Assembly: GCF_020497125.1 (NCBI RefSeq)
Contig: NC_059072.1
Coordinates: 277,308,045-277,372,044 of the forward strand
Direction: 5' to 3'
Length of the DNA: 64,000 nucleotides
DNA from: Mauremys mutica
Lineage: Eukaryota > Chordata > Testudines > Geoemydidae
This document shows positions 12,720-23,030 of this stretch, one piece after another (the stretch's first letter is position 1; every line of letters begins with the position of its first letter). The notes beneath the pieces were generated by a model. The model was given only the letters and a program-made list of their open reading frames with translations, was not told where the DNA came from and did no database searches. A program made the position numbers and the translations under genes.

Positions 12720-14060
12720 TATAAGAACCTAAGAACATAAGAATGCCCTACTGGTTCTGACCAAAGGTCCATCTAGTCCAATATCCTGTCTTCCGACAGT
12801 GACCAGTGCCAGGTGCCCCAGAGGGAATGAACAGAACAGGTAATCACCAAGTGATCCATCCCAGCTTCTGGCAAACAGAGGCTAGAGACACCATTCCTGC
12901 CCATCCTGGCTAATAGTCATTGATGGACCTATCCTATATGAATTTACCTAGTTCTTTTTTGAACCCTGTTATAGTCTTGGACTTCAGAACGTCATCTAGC
13001 AAGGAGTTCCACAGGTTGAATGTGCGTTGGGTGAAAAAATACTTCTCTTTGTTTGTTTTAAACCTGCTGCCTCCTTTTATTTGTTTATTTATCTGCCTAT
13101 CAATTTCATTTGGTGACCATTAGTTCTTGTGATGTGAGAAGGAGTAAATAGCACTTCCTTATTTACTTTCTCCACACCACTCATGATTTTATAGACCTCA
13201 ATCATATCCCCCCTTAGTCGACTCTTTTCTAAGATGAATAGTCCCAGTCATTTGGTACAGAAGCTGATTTAAATGATAGGTTACAGACTACAGTTAGTAG
13301 TTCTGCAATTTCACATTTGAGTTCCTTCAGAACTCTTGGGTGAATACCAGGGGTCAGCAACCTCTGGCATGCAGCTCGCCAGGGTAAGCACCCTGGTGGG
13401 CTGGGCCAGTTTGTTTACTTGCTGCATCGGCAGGTTTGGCCAATCGCCACTCTTACTGGCTGCGGTTTGCCATCCCAGGCCAATGGGGGTGGCGGGAAGC
13501 CGCAGCCAGCACATCCCTTGGCCCGCAGTGCTTCCCGCCATCCCCATTGGCCTGGGACGGCAAACCGCGGCCAGTGGGAGCCGTGGTCTGCCGAACTTGC
13601 CGATGTGGCAGGTAAACAAACTGGCCCAGCCCACCAGGGTGCTTACTCTGGCGAGCCGCTTGCCAGAGGTTGCCAACCCCTGGTGAATACCATCTGATCC
13701 TGGTGACTTATTACTGTTTAATTAATCAATTTGTTCCAAAACCTCCTCTAATGACACCTCAATCCGGGACCGTTCCTTAGATTTGTCACCTAAAAAGAAT
13801 GGCTCAGGTTTGGGAATCTCCCTCACATCCTCAGCCAAGAAGACTGATGCAAAGAATTCATTTAGTTTCTCCACAATGGCCTTATCATCCTTGAGTGCTC
13901 CTTTAGCATCTCGATTGTCCAGTGGCCCCACTGATTGTTTAGCAGGCTTCCTGCTTTTGATGCACTTAAAATACTTTTAAGTGACATAGATGTCATTGAG
14001 GGCATAATCTGGTTTGTAGGATCTTTATTTTTGATGATGACATGCAAGGTGGAAAGAACA
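12720..14060 (-). mobile_element. CR1 LINE (TTCTTATG-tail lineage), internally deleted and split by a MITE
   Basis: Reading from 14060 down, the EN-RT linker appears first (MGPLDNRDAKGALKDDKAIV, then KPEPFFLGDKS; 13931-13722). The start of RT follows (match to the SPGPDGIHPRVLKELK region), broken by a MITE at 13348-13682. RT then stops at about 13237 and jumps straight to the C-terminal region, because about 1 kb is missing relative to copy A. The 3' UTR runs to about 12722 with a degraded AAGAACATAAGAA tail. Copies A (16.8-19.9 kb) and B (41.8-46.0 kb) are relatives. It is a non-functional pseudo-element. Confidence 0.9.
13348..13682. mobile_element. hAT-type foldback MITE, copy 4, inside CR1, perfect 8-bp duplication
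   Basis: 335 bp, starting CAGGGGTCAGCAACCTCTGG and ending in the inverse AGAGGTTGCCAACCCCTG. GTGAATAC flanks it on both sides (13340-13347 and 13683-13690). Removing the element and one octamer rejoins the CR1 RT sequence, which proves insertion into a pre-existing CR1. Arms pair almost end to end. It is non-coding. Confidence 0.97.
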
Positions 14061-14133
14061 CTTCAAGGCAGCTGGATCCCAAAGTAACTGACTTTGCAAA
14101 CATTACAGACAAATAGCATATAGTGTGGGGGAG

Positions 14134-14898
14134 TGTAACAGGGTGCTCTGCTCATTGCTGGGTGGTACCACCTTCTTGCAATACTGGGGATTAGCTCTGG
14201 CTGGTTCAGTATCCCCTTTCTTCTCTTTCCCTGTTGCAGGACCTGTCCCGCTCATGGAGTTGGAATACGGCTGCTTTATGACTCAGCCCTATGGCCAGCT
14301 AACTCACTCTGTGTTTTCCTCTTCTGGAGCAGTTGTTCCAAGTCTCTCTGAAGAAACAGCATCAGGCAGTCCTTACTCCTGCTGCCCTGACTATGTCACT
14401 TTCACAGTCTGTGCATTCACTGCCCTAAGCCACACCAGTCTTCAGTGGATGGTAGAGGAACCCAGGCCGGCCCTCTACACTGGGTTCCAGCCCAAGGCCC
14501 GGTGGAAATCAGTGAAGGTCTATGGCTACATCTACTTTACCGCTCTCATCCCTGTATTACTTCCCACCATGATTCTCCAAGCTTTTCATTCTCCAGCCTT
14601 CCTAGTCAGACCCCTTTCTCTTTGGCCTGCTAGGTGCACCCTTCGTCATGGGTTCCTATTCCCCTTCCTTCTCCCTTACTTCAGGGAAAGAGACCACAGG
14701 CTTTCTCCTTACCCCCTTCCACACTGATACTAGCCTCTTGGCTTCATAGATTAGCCCTCGCTGTTCCCTCACAGTTGAGCTTCTTTCTAATTAGCACCTT
14801 CCACACAGCCTAAACCTTCCCCTATTTGCAGCTTAATTGGGCCCATTTGGCCTAATTCAACTCTTTCAGGGCTTGTATGGAGAGGAAACCCCAACACA
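14134..14898 (-). mobile_element. Solo LTR, 765 bp, with 5-bp target duplication
   Basis: The plus strand begins TGTAACAGGGTG and ends CCCCAACACA, i.e. TG...CA. GGGAG occurs directly on both sides (14129-14133 and 14899-14903), the duplication left by an integrase. There is no internal coding region, so this is a solo LTR from recombination between two LTRs. The minus orientation is inferred because that strand starts TGTGTTGGGG and shares CCCTGAAAG with the minus-strand start of the LTR at 8038. The 200-codon frame across it is fortuitous. Confidence 0.8.
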
Positions 14899-14903
14899 GG
14901 GAG

Positions 14904-15655
14904 ATCTGGTGCTAGAGCACTTAGAGGTGTATGAGAACAGCTTGATTTCCCATAGATTCGCACAGCCAGCATGTGAAAGCATGGCACCCAGAAAGCTATG
15001 CATTTACTAACTGAGCTAAAGTAGTCATTTATTATATATGCTGCTTTACAGTGTAATCTCTTATTGTTTAGCAGTTATAGAACTGTCAGATTAAAAATAA
15101 ATATTTCATGGCTTGTAACAGTAATGAGTTCTTGCTTTTATGTATAATCCATTATTAAAACTTTCCAACTGTTTTTAGATCCAGTTATGTGGGTCAGCAT
15201 TAGGCCTTCGCAAAATACGGCGTTCTATCCAGATGGTTAGAGGTTGTCATTAAATTAGCCTTTAACAGTCAGCATCCCATCAGTTTTCCTTATGTACTAT
15301 AAATGGCAGATGAATTTTCTTTTTACTGATTATGCAACTTACAGCATCTGCCCATTTTCTGCTTCATTGTGCCTTGTCTGAAATGGTCATTTCCCCAAAC
15401 CTGTCATAGCCAATCAAAAACCTGCTAGGTCTGCAAGAAGGTTGCAGGCACATGGCTATTCAATCTATATTTTCACCATAGGGTACACTATCCATTATGT
15501 ACAAATACAAGAAAATATGTAAAATAAATCCATTAATATGCTGAACAGTAAGAATCATAGCAGTTTTACATATTGCAATACTACTGCCTCTATTTTACAA
15601 TTGGACATTTATTTTATGAAAGGCATTTAGATTTCTTTGAAGTGGGAGGAAGATA
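14904..15655. other. No gene recognised
   Basis: AT-rich DNA with no assigned feature. Confidence 0.6.
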
Positions 15656-15838
15656 TCATAGAATATCAGAGTTGGAAGGGACCTCAGGAGGTCATCTAGG
15701 CCACCCCCCTGCTCAAATTAGGACCAATCCCCAGGCAGCTTTTTGCCCCAGATCCCTGAACGGCACCCTCAAAGATTGAACTTACAACGCTGGGTTTAAC
15801 AGACCAATGCTCAAACCACTGAGCTATCACTCCCCACC
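15656..15838 (-). mobile_element. tRNA-derived SINE with CR1-like 3' end
   Basis: The minus strand starts near 15838 with TAGCTCAGTGGTTTGAGCA (pol III A box) and then GTAAGTTCAATC (B box). Next come the unit's GGATCTGGGGCAAAAA segment and a CR1-type end (GATGACCTCCTGAGGTCCC, then TATTCTATGA). This layout matches the tRNA-derived SINEs of cryptodiran turtles and implies mobilisation by a CR1 RT. Two more copies are at 40428 and 63692. The tRNA part lacks a full cloverleaf, so it is not a tRNA gene. Confidence 0.9.
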
Positions 15839-16834
15839 AGGATTGGTGTGGGGAATCCTGAATATTGTGGTTCATATTAAATGTTTAGCAATGTCTTTCA
15901 AAGCTGTAGCACATTTTATTGTATTTGTCACTGGCTGCAATGTAATCATAAATTTCTTCAGGAAGTTCTCAAAATTCCATGACACAATTAACTTGAGAAC
16001 TAATTACATGCAGAATGACTTTGGTTGCTGCTGTTGTAAGCAAGTTAAGGGGGGTTACACTCAGAATTAAGACTATGATATTACTAAGCAATTTTTAATT
16101 CCAGAAGTGCTGTACAAACATTAACTGTTTCATCCTAATACAAGAATGCACTTAGTCACCAGAGGTGATATTCACAAGTGTTCTCTGCACAATTCTACAT
16201 AACAATTTTTAAAGTGAAGTTCAGTGAAGAGACTTGTGAGGAACTTCTCCTCTGCGAGGAATGTCATCCTTCATTCATTGAGGTGTCAGGAACAATAATC
16301 ACAGAAGCTAGGAGATTATAGTAGTAGCACACTAAGGAATAATGTATGGGAATATACCATTGCACTCTGAAAAAAAGAACACTCTCTTGCTACACCAATA
16401 CTTATGAGAATAATAAAAAAGGGTGACAGTTGCTCAAGCCCCCTCTCTTCAATATTTAGATGGCAATTAGATGATTACAGTGGGATGATTAGAGAAAAGA
16501 CAGTGGTTCAAATCCTCAGATGTTTTATAGGCTCTCGCAAACTGTTGCAACTTAAGCGTATCATTTTGGAGGCTTTGTGTTACATTGGGGGCCATTTTAG
16601 GTCTGCTGCAGACTCATGCTTGGGGGTCTGGAAAGGTAGCCTACAGCCAACTTTCTTTCCCAGTGTAACTCAGCTGCACTGAGCATGAACTAATCACAGC
16701 TGAAAATTTGGCTATGTGTGTATATGTTTTGACAGTATTTTCTTATCATGCAGAAACACCCAGCTCCTAAACTTAATTGCACTCTGCCAGACAGACTCCC
16801 TCAAATATCTATATATATTGAGGCTGGAAGAGGA
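15839..16834. other. No gene recognised
   Basis: AT-rich DNA; several short frames without recognisable similarity. Homology to CR1 copy B starts at about 16835, so the first ~40 codons of the long frame there are not CR1. Confidence 0.6.
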
Positions 16835-16919
16835 TAATATAAGGGCCAGATCAGATGATAAACAGTCACATAAAAAAGAATCTGGCACATCAGAAAAGGG
16901 CAGACAAATAAACAGGGAC

Positions 16920-18236
16920 AAGTTTTTAAAGTGCTTGTACACAAATGCTAGAAGTCTAAATAATAAGATGGGTGAAGTAGAGTGCCTTGTGATAAAGGAA
17001 GATATTGATATAATAGGCATCACAGAAACCTGGTGGACTGAGAGCAATCAATGGGACACAATCATCCTGGGGTTCAAAATATATCGGAAAGACAGAACAG
17101 GTCATGCAGGGGGAAGAGTGGCACTATATGTGAAAGAAAATGTAGATTCAAATGAAGTAAAAATCTTAAGCGAATCCACATGTTCCATAGAATCTCTATG
17201 GATAGAAATGTCATGCTCTAATAAAAATATAACATTAGGGATCTATTATCGACCACCTGACCAGGACAGTAATAGTGATGATGAAATGCTAAGGGAAATT
17301 AGAGAGACTATCAAAATTAAGAACCCAATAATAGTGGGGGATTTCAATTATCCCCATATTGACTGGGAACATTTCACTTCAGAACGAAATGCAGAGATAA
17401 AATTTCTCAATACTTTAAATGACTGCTTCATGGAGCAGCTGGTATGGGAACCCACAAGAGGAGAGGCAACTCTAGATTTAATCCTGAGTGGAGCGCAGGA
17501 GCTGGTCCAAGAGGTAACTATAGCAGGACCGCTTGGAAATAGTCACCATTATACAATAGCATTCAAGATCCCTGTGGTGGGAAGAACATCTCAACAGCCC
17601 AACACTGTGGCATTTAATTTCAAAAGGGGGAACTATACAAAAATGAGGAGGTTAGTTAAACAAAAGCTAAAAGGTACAGTGACTAAAGTGAAATCCCTTC
17701 AAGCTGCATGGGAGCTTTTTAAAGACACCATAATAGAGGCCCAACTTCAATGTATACCCCACATTAAGAAACACAGTAAAAGAACTAAAAAAGAGCCACC
17801 ATGGCGTAACAACCATGTAAAAGAAGCAGTGAGAGATAAAAAGACTTCCTTTAAAAAGTGGAAGTCAAATCCTAGTGAGGCAAATAGAAAAGAGCATAAA
17901 CACTGCCAAATTAAGTGCAAGAGTATAATAAGAAAAGCCAAAGAGGAGTTTGAAGAAAGGCTAGCCAAAAACTCCAAAGGTAATAACAAAATGTTTTTTA
18001 AGTACATCAGAAGCAGGAATCCTGCTAAACAACCAGTGGGGCCCCTTGATGATCGAAATACAAAAGGAGCGCTTAAAGACGATAAAGTCATTGTGGAGAA
18101 ACTAAATGGATTCTTTGCTTCAGTCTTCACGGCCGAGGATGTTAGGGAGATTCCCAAATCTGAGCTGGCTTTTGTAGGTGAGAAATCTGAGGAACTGTCA
18201 CAGATTGAAGTGTCACTAGAGGAGGTTTTGAATTAA
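16920..18236 (+). pseudogene. CR1 ORF2, apurinic-type endonuclease domain and linker (copy A)
   Basis: Encodes the LINE endonuclease that nicks target DNA for reverse transcription. Motifs in order: NARSLNNKM, ITETWW (catalytic Glu), GRVALYVKE, GIYYRPPDQDS, VGDFNYPHIDW (catalytic Asp and Asn) and LDLIL. The last catalytic block reads GNSHHYTIAF; copy B has GNSDH, so the Asp next to the catalytic His is lost here. A linker rich in Lys follows (RTKKEPPWRNNHVKEAVRDK). The frame stays open until a 1-bp deletion near 18227 shifts it into a TAA. The open frame extends upstream to 16716, but the first ~40 codons are host DNA. Confidence 0.93.
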
Positions 18237-19693
18237 TTGATAAACTCAACATTAACAAGTCACCGGAACCAGGTGGCATTCACCCAAGAGTTCTGAAAGA
18301 ACTCAAATATGAAGTTGCGGAACTATTAACTAAGGTTTGTAACCTGTCCTTTAAATCGGCTTTGATACCCAATGACTAGAAGTTAGCTAATGTAACACCA
18401 ATATTTAAAAAGGGCTCTAGAGATGATCCCGGCAATTACAGACCAGTAAGTCTAACGTTGGTACCGGGCAAATTAGTCGAAAGAATAGTTAAAAATAAAA
18501 TTGTCAGACACATAGAAAAACATAAACTGTTGAGCAATAGTCAACATGGTTTCTGTAAAGGGAAATCGTGTCTTACTAATCTATGAGAGTTCTTTGAAGG
18601 GGTCAACAAACATGTGGCCAAGGGGGATCCGGTGGATATAGTGTACTTAGATTTCCAGAAAGCCTTTGACAAGGTCCCTCACCAAAGGCTCTTATGTAAA
18701 TTAAGCTGTCATGGGATAAAAGGGAAGGTCCTTTCATGGATTGAGAACTAGTTAAAGGACAGGGAACAAAGGGTAGGAATTAATGGTAAATTCTCAGAAT
18801 GGAGAGGGGACAGTCCTAGGACCAATCCTATTCAATTTATTCATAAATGATCTGGAGGAAGGGGTAAACAGTGAGATGGCAAAGTTTGCAGATGATACTA
18901 AACTACTCAAGATAGTTAGGACCAAAGCAGATTGTGAAGAACTTCAAAAAGATCTCACAAAACTAAGTGATTGGGCAACAAAATGGCAAATGAAATTTAA
19001 TGTGGATAACTGTAAAGTAATGCACATTGGAAAAAATAACCCCAACTATACATACAATATGATGGGGGCTAATTTAGCTACAATGAGTCAGGAAAAAGAT
19101 CTTGGAGTCATCATGGATAGTTCTCTGAAGATGTCCACGCAGTGTGCAGAGGTGGTCAAAAAAGCAAACAGAATGTTAGGAATCATTAAAAAGGGGATAG
19201 GTAGTAAGACTGAGAATATATTATTGCCCTTATATAAATCCATGGTACGCCCACATCTTGTGTACAGATGTGGTCTCCTCACCTCAAAAAAGATATTCTA
19301 GCACTAGAAAAGGTTCAGAAAAGGGCAACTAAAATGATTAGGGGTTTGGAGAGGGTCCCGTATGAGGAAAGATTAAAGAGGCTAGGACTCTTCAGATTGG
19401 AAAAGAGGAGACTAAGGGGGGATATGATAGAGGTATATAAAATCATGAGTGATGTTGAGAAAGTGGATAAGGAAAAGTTATTTACTTATTCCCATAATAC
19501 AAGAACTAGGGGTCACCAAATGAAATTAATAGGCAGCAGGTTTAAAACAAATAAAAGGAAGTTCTTCTTCACACAGCGCACAGTCAACTTGTGGAACTCC
19601 TTACCTGAGGAGGTTGTGAAGGCTAGGACTATAACAGTCTTTAAAAGAGAACTGGATAAATTCATGGTAGTTAAGTCCATAAATGGCTATTAG
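18237..19693 (+). pseudogene. CR1 ORF2, reverse transcriptase domain (copy A)
   Basis: Continues ORF2 in shifted frames. Visible parts include KLNINKSP, LANVTPIFKKGSRDDPGNYR, the motif A region YLDFQKAFDKVPHQRL, the catalytic box KFADDTKLLK near 18880, and the CR1 C-terminal region ([28 protein letters not shown], [13 protein letters not shown]). There are TAG codons near 18377, 18585 and 18750. A net 23-bp deletion near 18807 removes the GVPQGS motif present in copy B, and another lesion at about 19265 shifts the frame. It is inactive even though the FADD residues are kept. Confidence 0.93.
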
Positions 19694-19884
19694 CCACGAT
19701 GGGAAAAGAATGGTGTCCCTAGCCTCTGTTCGTCAGAGGATGGAGATGGATGGCAGGAGAGAGATCACTTGATCGTTCCCTGTTAGGTTTACACCCTCTG
19801 GGGCACCTGGCATTGGCCACTGTTGGTAGACAGAAACTGGGCTAGATGGACCTTTGGTCTGATCCGGCCGTTCTTATGTTCTTA

Positions 19885-19936
19885 TGTTCTTATACTAAAA
19901 AAGGGAGCAACAAAGAATGTTCTTATACTAAAAAAG
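19885..19936. repeat. 33-bp direct repeat at the CR1 copy A tail
   Basis: The 19-mer TGTTCTTATACTAAAAAAG occurs at 19885-19903 and again at 19918-19936. It starts inside the last tail octamer and runs into flanking DNA, so it arose at or after insertion, probably by slippage. Confidence 0.7.
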
Positions 19937-20684
19937 TCCAACAATAGACTGTAGTTCAACTATGAATTTAACATTAATTTTTACCATTGCTAACACCAGA
20001 ACATAGAAATTGTCTGTATCAGACAAATGGTCCATATCAAATGCTTCAGGGGAAGATGTGATAGCTCAAGCTGGGAAGCTGTAGAATAAACTGCCTATCA
20101 GGGCAGTTTCTTTCCAACTCCATAAGTTAAAGGTCTCATTATGCCTTGAAGAAGGATGATTAATAACCCTTCCACCCTTTTTTTTTTTTCATTTTAAACA
20201 AACATTATATTTAGTGACAGTTAAGATTGCCTCAAGATATACCTCACCATGATAAAATCTTAAAAACATGGAAATAAGAAGTTAAGAATGAAGTCTCCCT
20301 AAATTCTTTGCCCCCATATTGACAGCATGTTAGGCAATATCACCCTAATAGGCCATAGGGCTTTCACTTCCTGTTCCAACCGATAGGGAAAAGTAATTCA
20401 TACTCTACCATCATCAAACTCACACTCACAGAGAACCCATAATGGTGACCTCAGCAATGTTACAGCAGCCCAGATAGATGGACTGTGGGACAGTAAGATA
20501 TGCTACTCTGTTGATACTTTAATGTGCTTCCTCTCCCCCAATGGCTGGGTTGCAGGTGTGTGTGTGTGTGGTTTGAAAGAAAGGCTTAAGGAATGGGAAT
20601 TGAAAAAAGTTAGGTGTGTGGTGCTATTTGCCAGCTCTAAAGGAGGGTAAGGGCTTTAGATGCTTTAAAAATGTTAGAGGGGAA
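19937..20684. other. No gene recognised
   Basis: AT-rich DNA with a short TG run near 20557-20570 and a T-run near 20180. Nothing else assigned. Confidence 0.6.
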
Positions 20685-20721
20685 TAATCACTTCCCTCGC
20701 GAGTGATTACTCGCTTACCCT

Positions 20722-20909
20722 GCTTACCCTGGCGAGCTGCATGCCAGAGGTTGCTGACCCCTGGTATTCACCCAAGAGTTCTGAAGGAACTCAAATGTGA
20801 AATTGCAGAACTACTAACTGTAGTCTGTAACCTATCATTTAAATCAGCTTCTGTACCAAATGACTGGGACTATTCATCTTAGAAAAGAGTCGACTAAGGG
20901 GGGATATGA
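20722..20909 (+). repeat. 188-bp perfect inverted copy of 13202-13389 (MITE/CR1 junction)
   Basis: Base by base, 20722-20909 is the exact reverse complement of 13202-13389. It contains 41 bp of the MITE end, the MITE/CR1 junction, the RT N-terminal region and the same private CR1 deletion junction (TGACTGG joined to GACTATTCATC). Both boundaries are abrupt: GCTTACCCT is tandemly doubled at the left (20713-20730), and at 20910 the sequence passes into an unrelated minus-strand CR1. This fits a templated insertion, local gene conversion or a segmental duplication remnant, not an independent CR1 insertion. Confidence 0.95.
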
Positions 20910-21205
20910 AGTGTTCCCTTGATCTGCTAGCAATACTCCTAGTAATGCAGCCCAATCTACCATTAACCTTCTTGGCAACAAGGGCACACTATTGACTCAT
21001 ATCCAGCTTCTCGTCCACTGTAATCCCCAGGTCCTTTACTGCAGAACTGTCGCTTAGTCAGTCGGTCCCCAGCCTGTGGCAGTGTATGGGATTTTTCTGT
21101 CCTAAGTGCAGGACTCTGCACTTGTCCTTGTTGAACCTCATCAGATTTCTTTTGGCCCAATCCTCCAATTTGTCTATGTCACTCTGGACCCTATACCTAC
21201 CTGAA
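20910..21205 (-). mobile_element. CR1 LINE fragment (RT C-terminal region)
   Basis: On the minus strand this reads as the CR1 segment around [20 protein letters not shown] to the Ala-Lys-Lys motif, of the same lineage as the copy at 8.04-8.96 kb. It is recognisable from [14 protein letters not shown] and CRVLHLG-like codons. It lacks both ends and is a non-functional fragment. Confidence 0.8.
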
Positions 21206-21287
21206 TCAAGATATTCAAATCTGTTTTATTTTATATATTTCTAGACAACTGTACAATTATATATGTAAAAAAAAACACTCCATAAAC

Positions 21288-21398
21288 CAGGGTTTCTCAA
21301 ACAGGGGTCGCTGCTTGTGTAGGAGAGCTCCTGGTGGGCAGGGCTGGTGTGTTTACCTGCCCTGTCCGCAGGTCCATCCGATCGCGGCTCCCACTGGG
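21288..21398. mobile_element. Left half of a related hAT-type MITE
   Basis: Begins CAGGGTTTCTCAAACAGGGG, then shows the shared core (TGTTTACCTGCC, CCGATCGCGGCTCCCACTGG) and stops abruptly. The different terminus marks a sister subfamily of the CAGGGGTCGGCAACC MITEs. The right arm is missing. Confidence 0.8.
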
Positions 21399-21400
21399 AA

Positions 21401-22871
21401 GAAAGAGGCAGAGTGTTTTGATTTTTTTTAAAGCTCCAATCAATCATCTGCAAGTAATGCTTATGGTGGAGGAGAGACAAAAATAAGGCAGGTGTAAACT
21501 CCAGAAAGAGCAGTGTTAGTCAACCTGTAAAGAACTAAAATCTTTTTTGGAATATAATTTCTGATAGGGGGATCCTGTGGCGTAGTGCAGATGCCATGGT
21601 GATTTGAGCTTTGCAGTCATGGAATATCTGAAAGTCTCATTACTTTATGCCCTTTCCCTGATATCAAATAAGTATTCAACTGTAATGGGCCAAAACACTG
21701 CAGTCAATTTACTGATAGTGTTACTGTATTATTTCTTTAGCATAATGGAGTATTTTGAAAGGGTTATTGGAAATTGCAAGTTAATACCATAAGATGCAAA
21801 TGGTAGATATTTTATTCGTCTGCCTTCTTTCTCAATATTTGGTGTTTTTCTTCAAATCCCAACACCCAGATTCATGTGATCTTTTTTTTATGAAAGTTGA
21901 GATTCTCATGTAAACTAAGTTTCTCTCCCTCACAGCTATGGAGAAAAGCTTGAAAATATGAAGCAAATGGTCACTAAATGCTTAAAAGCAGAATGCAAAT
22001 AAAAAGCCCCCAACATTTATCATTACTAACAAAACAAAACAAAAACTAATTATTTTGGAGGATTGACTCATGATTTTTGAACACTTGGAGTTAGCAATGC
22101 TACTTCTGAAATATTTTAGCCACCTGATGTTACCACTTTAGCCAGACAGGAACCACGCTGTCTCCAGTATCATCCAGACAAATACTTTTAGCAAGGAAAT
22201 TAAAAACAAAAAACGAGTGTTCTATTTTGAGGTATATCATCCTGAGATAGTTATTAAAATTCAAATAAATAAACCTAAAATTGCTCAGTTCACAGGGTAA
22301 ATGTAATAAGAACATGGAGCTTAGGTGTAATTAGGTTGGTAAATTATTTATTAGAGCTCTGTTTCAATAATAAATGACAAACAAAAGTAAAGTGACTATC
22401 TGATATATTAAAAGAGTATAAGACAGAAAGTAACAATTGTTTATTTATTGCCTACTGAAATCAGAAAAAAAATCCTTCTGTTGAGCCTTGTTCACACAGT
22501 AATTGATTTATTTAAATGCCAGACAGGTATACTTAGCCTCTCTTCAGTTAGAAACCAAAAACTTATTGACAGACCACCTGACTGCCCAATGTATAATTCT
22601 TACTGTATTTTTAGACTGTGTACAGTAGTTAATACCACACAGATAAATACTTTATAAAATCAATAGACACTCTGGATAGATGGATACATACAGATAGACA
22701 GATCATAGAATTATTTATATAGTTCTACTCCTAATTCAATACACTGAAAACTCCCTCACAGAAGCCTCCTTACACTAGGGCCTAGGTATCACAATACATA
22801 GAATCACTGCACATCTTGAATAGGAGATATTTATTAAAGAAAACAGCTACATGTACAGAACAAATAAACAG
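21401..22871. other. No gene recognised
   Basis: AT-rich DNA, short frames only, no classifiable repeat. Confidence 0.6.
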
Positions 22872-23030
22872 CGTAAGAACATCAGAACGGCCATACCGGG
22901 TCAGACCAAAGGTCTATCTAGCCCATTATCCTGTCTTCCAAAAGTGGCCAGTGCCTAGTGCCCCAAAAGGAATTAACAGAACAACATAATTATCAAGTGA
23001 TCCATGTTGCCCATTCCCAGTTTCTGGCCT
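22872..23030 (-). mobile_element. CR1 3' UTR fragment
   Basis: On the minus strand it reads CACTAGGCACTGGCCACTTT, then ATAGACCTTTGGTCTGACCC, and a degraded tail of the TTCTTATG type at 22872. It matches the 3' UTR of copies A and B (19.7-19.9 kb and 45.8-45.97 kb) and contains no coding sequence. Confidence 0.88.

Larger units (their letters stand above)
16835..19903 (+). mobile_element. CR1 LINE copy A (TTCTTATG-tail lineage), 5'-truncated
   Basis: Starts at TAAGGGCCAGATCAG, shared with copy B at about 42934, so ORF1 and the 5' UTR are absent. It carries most of ORF2 (endonuclease, RT, C-terminal region) and a 3' UTR ending in TTCTTATGTTCTTATG. No clear target duplication is visible, as is usual for CR1. 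ORF2 is broken by frameshifts, stops and a deletion, described in the two ORF2 entries. Close nucleotide similarity to copy B suggests both are fairly young for this genome. Confidence 0.95.

Noticed and set aside
14125..14727. 200-codon frame resembling a secreted or membrane protein
   Set aside because: It falls within a solo LTR defined by TG...CA ends and a 5-bp duplication.
20541..20575. TG-rich run as a regulatory element
   Set aside because: It is a short simple repeat with no further support.
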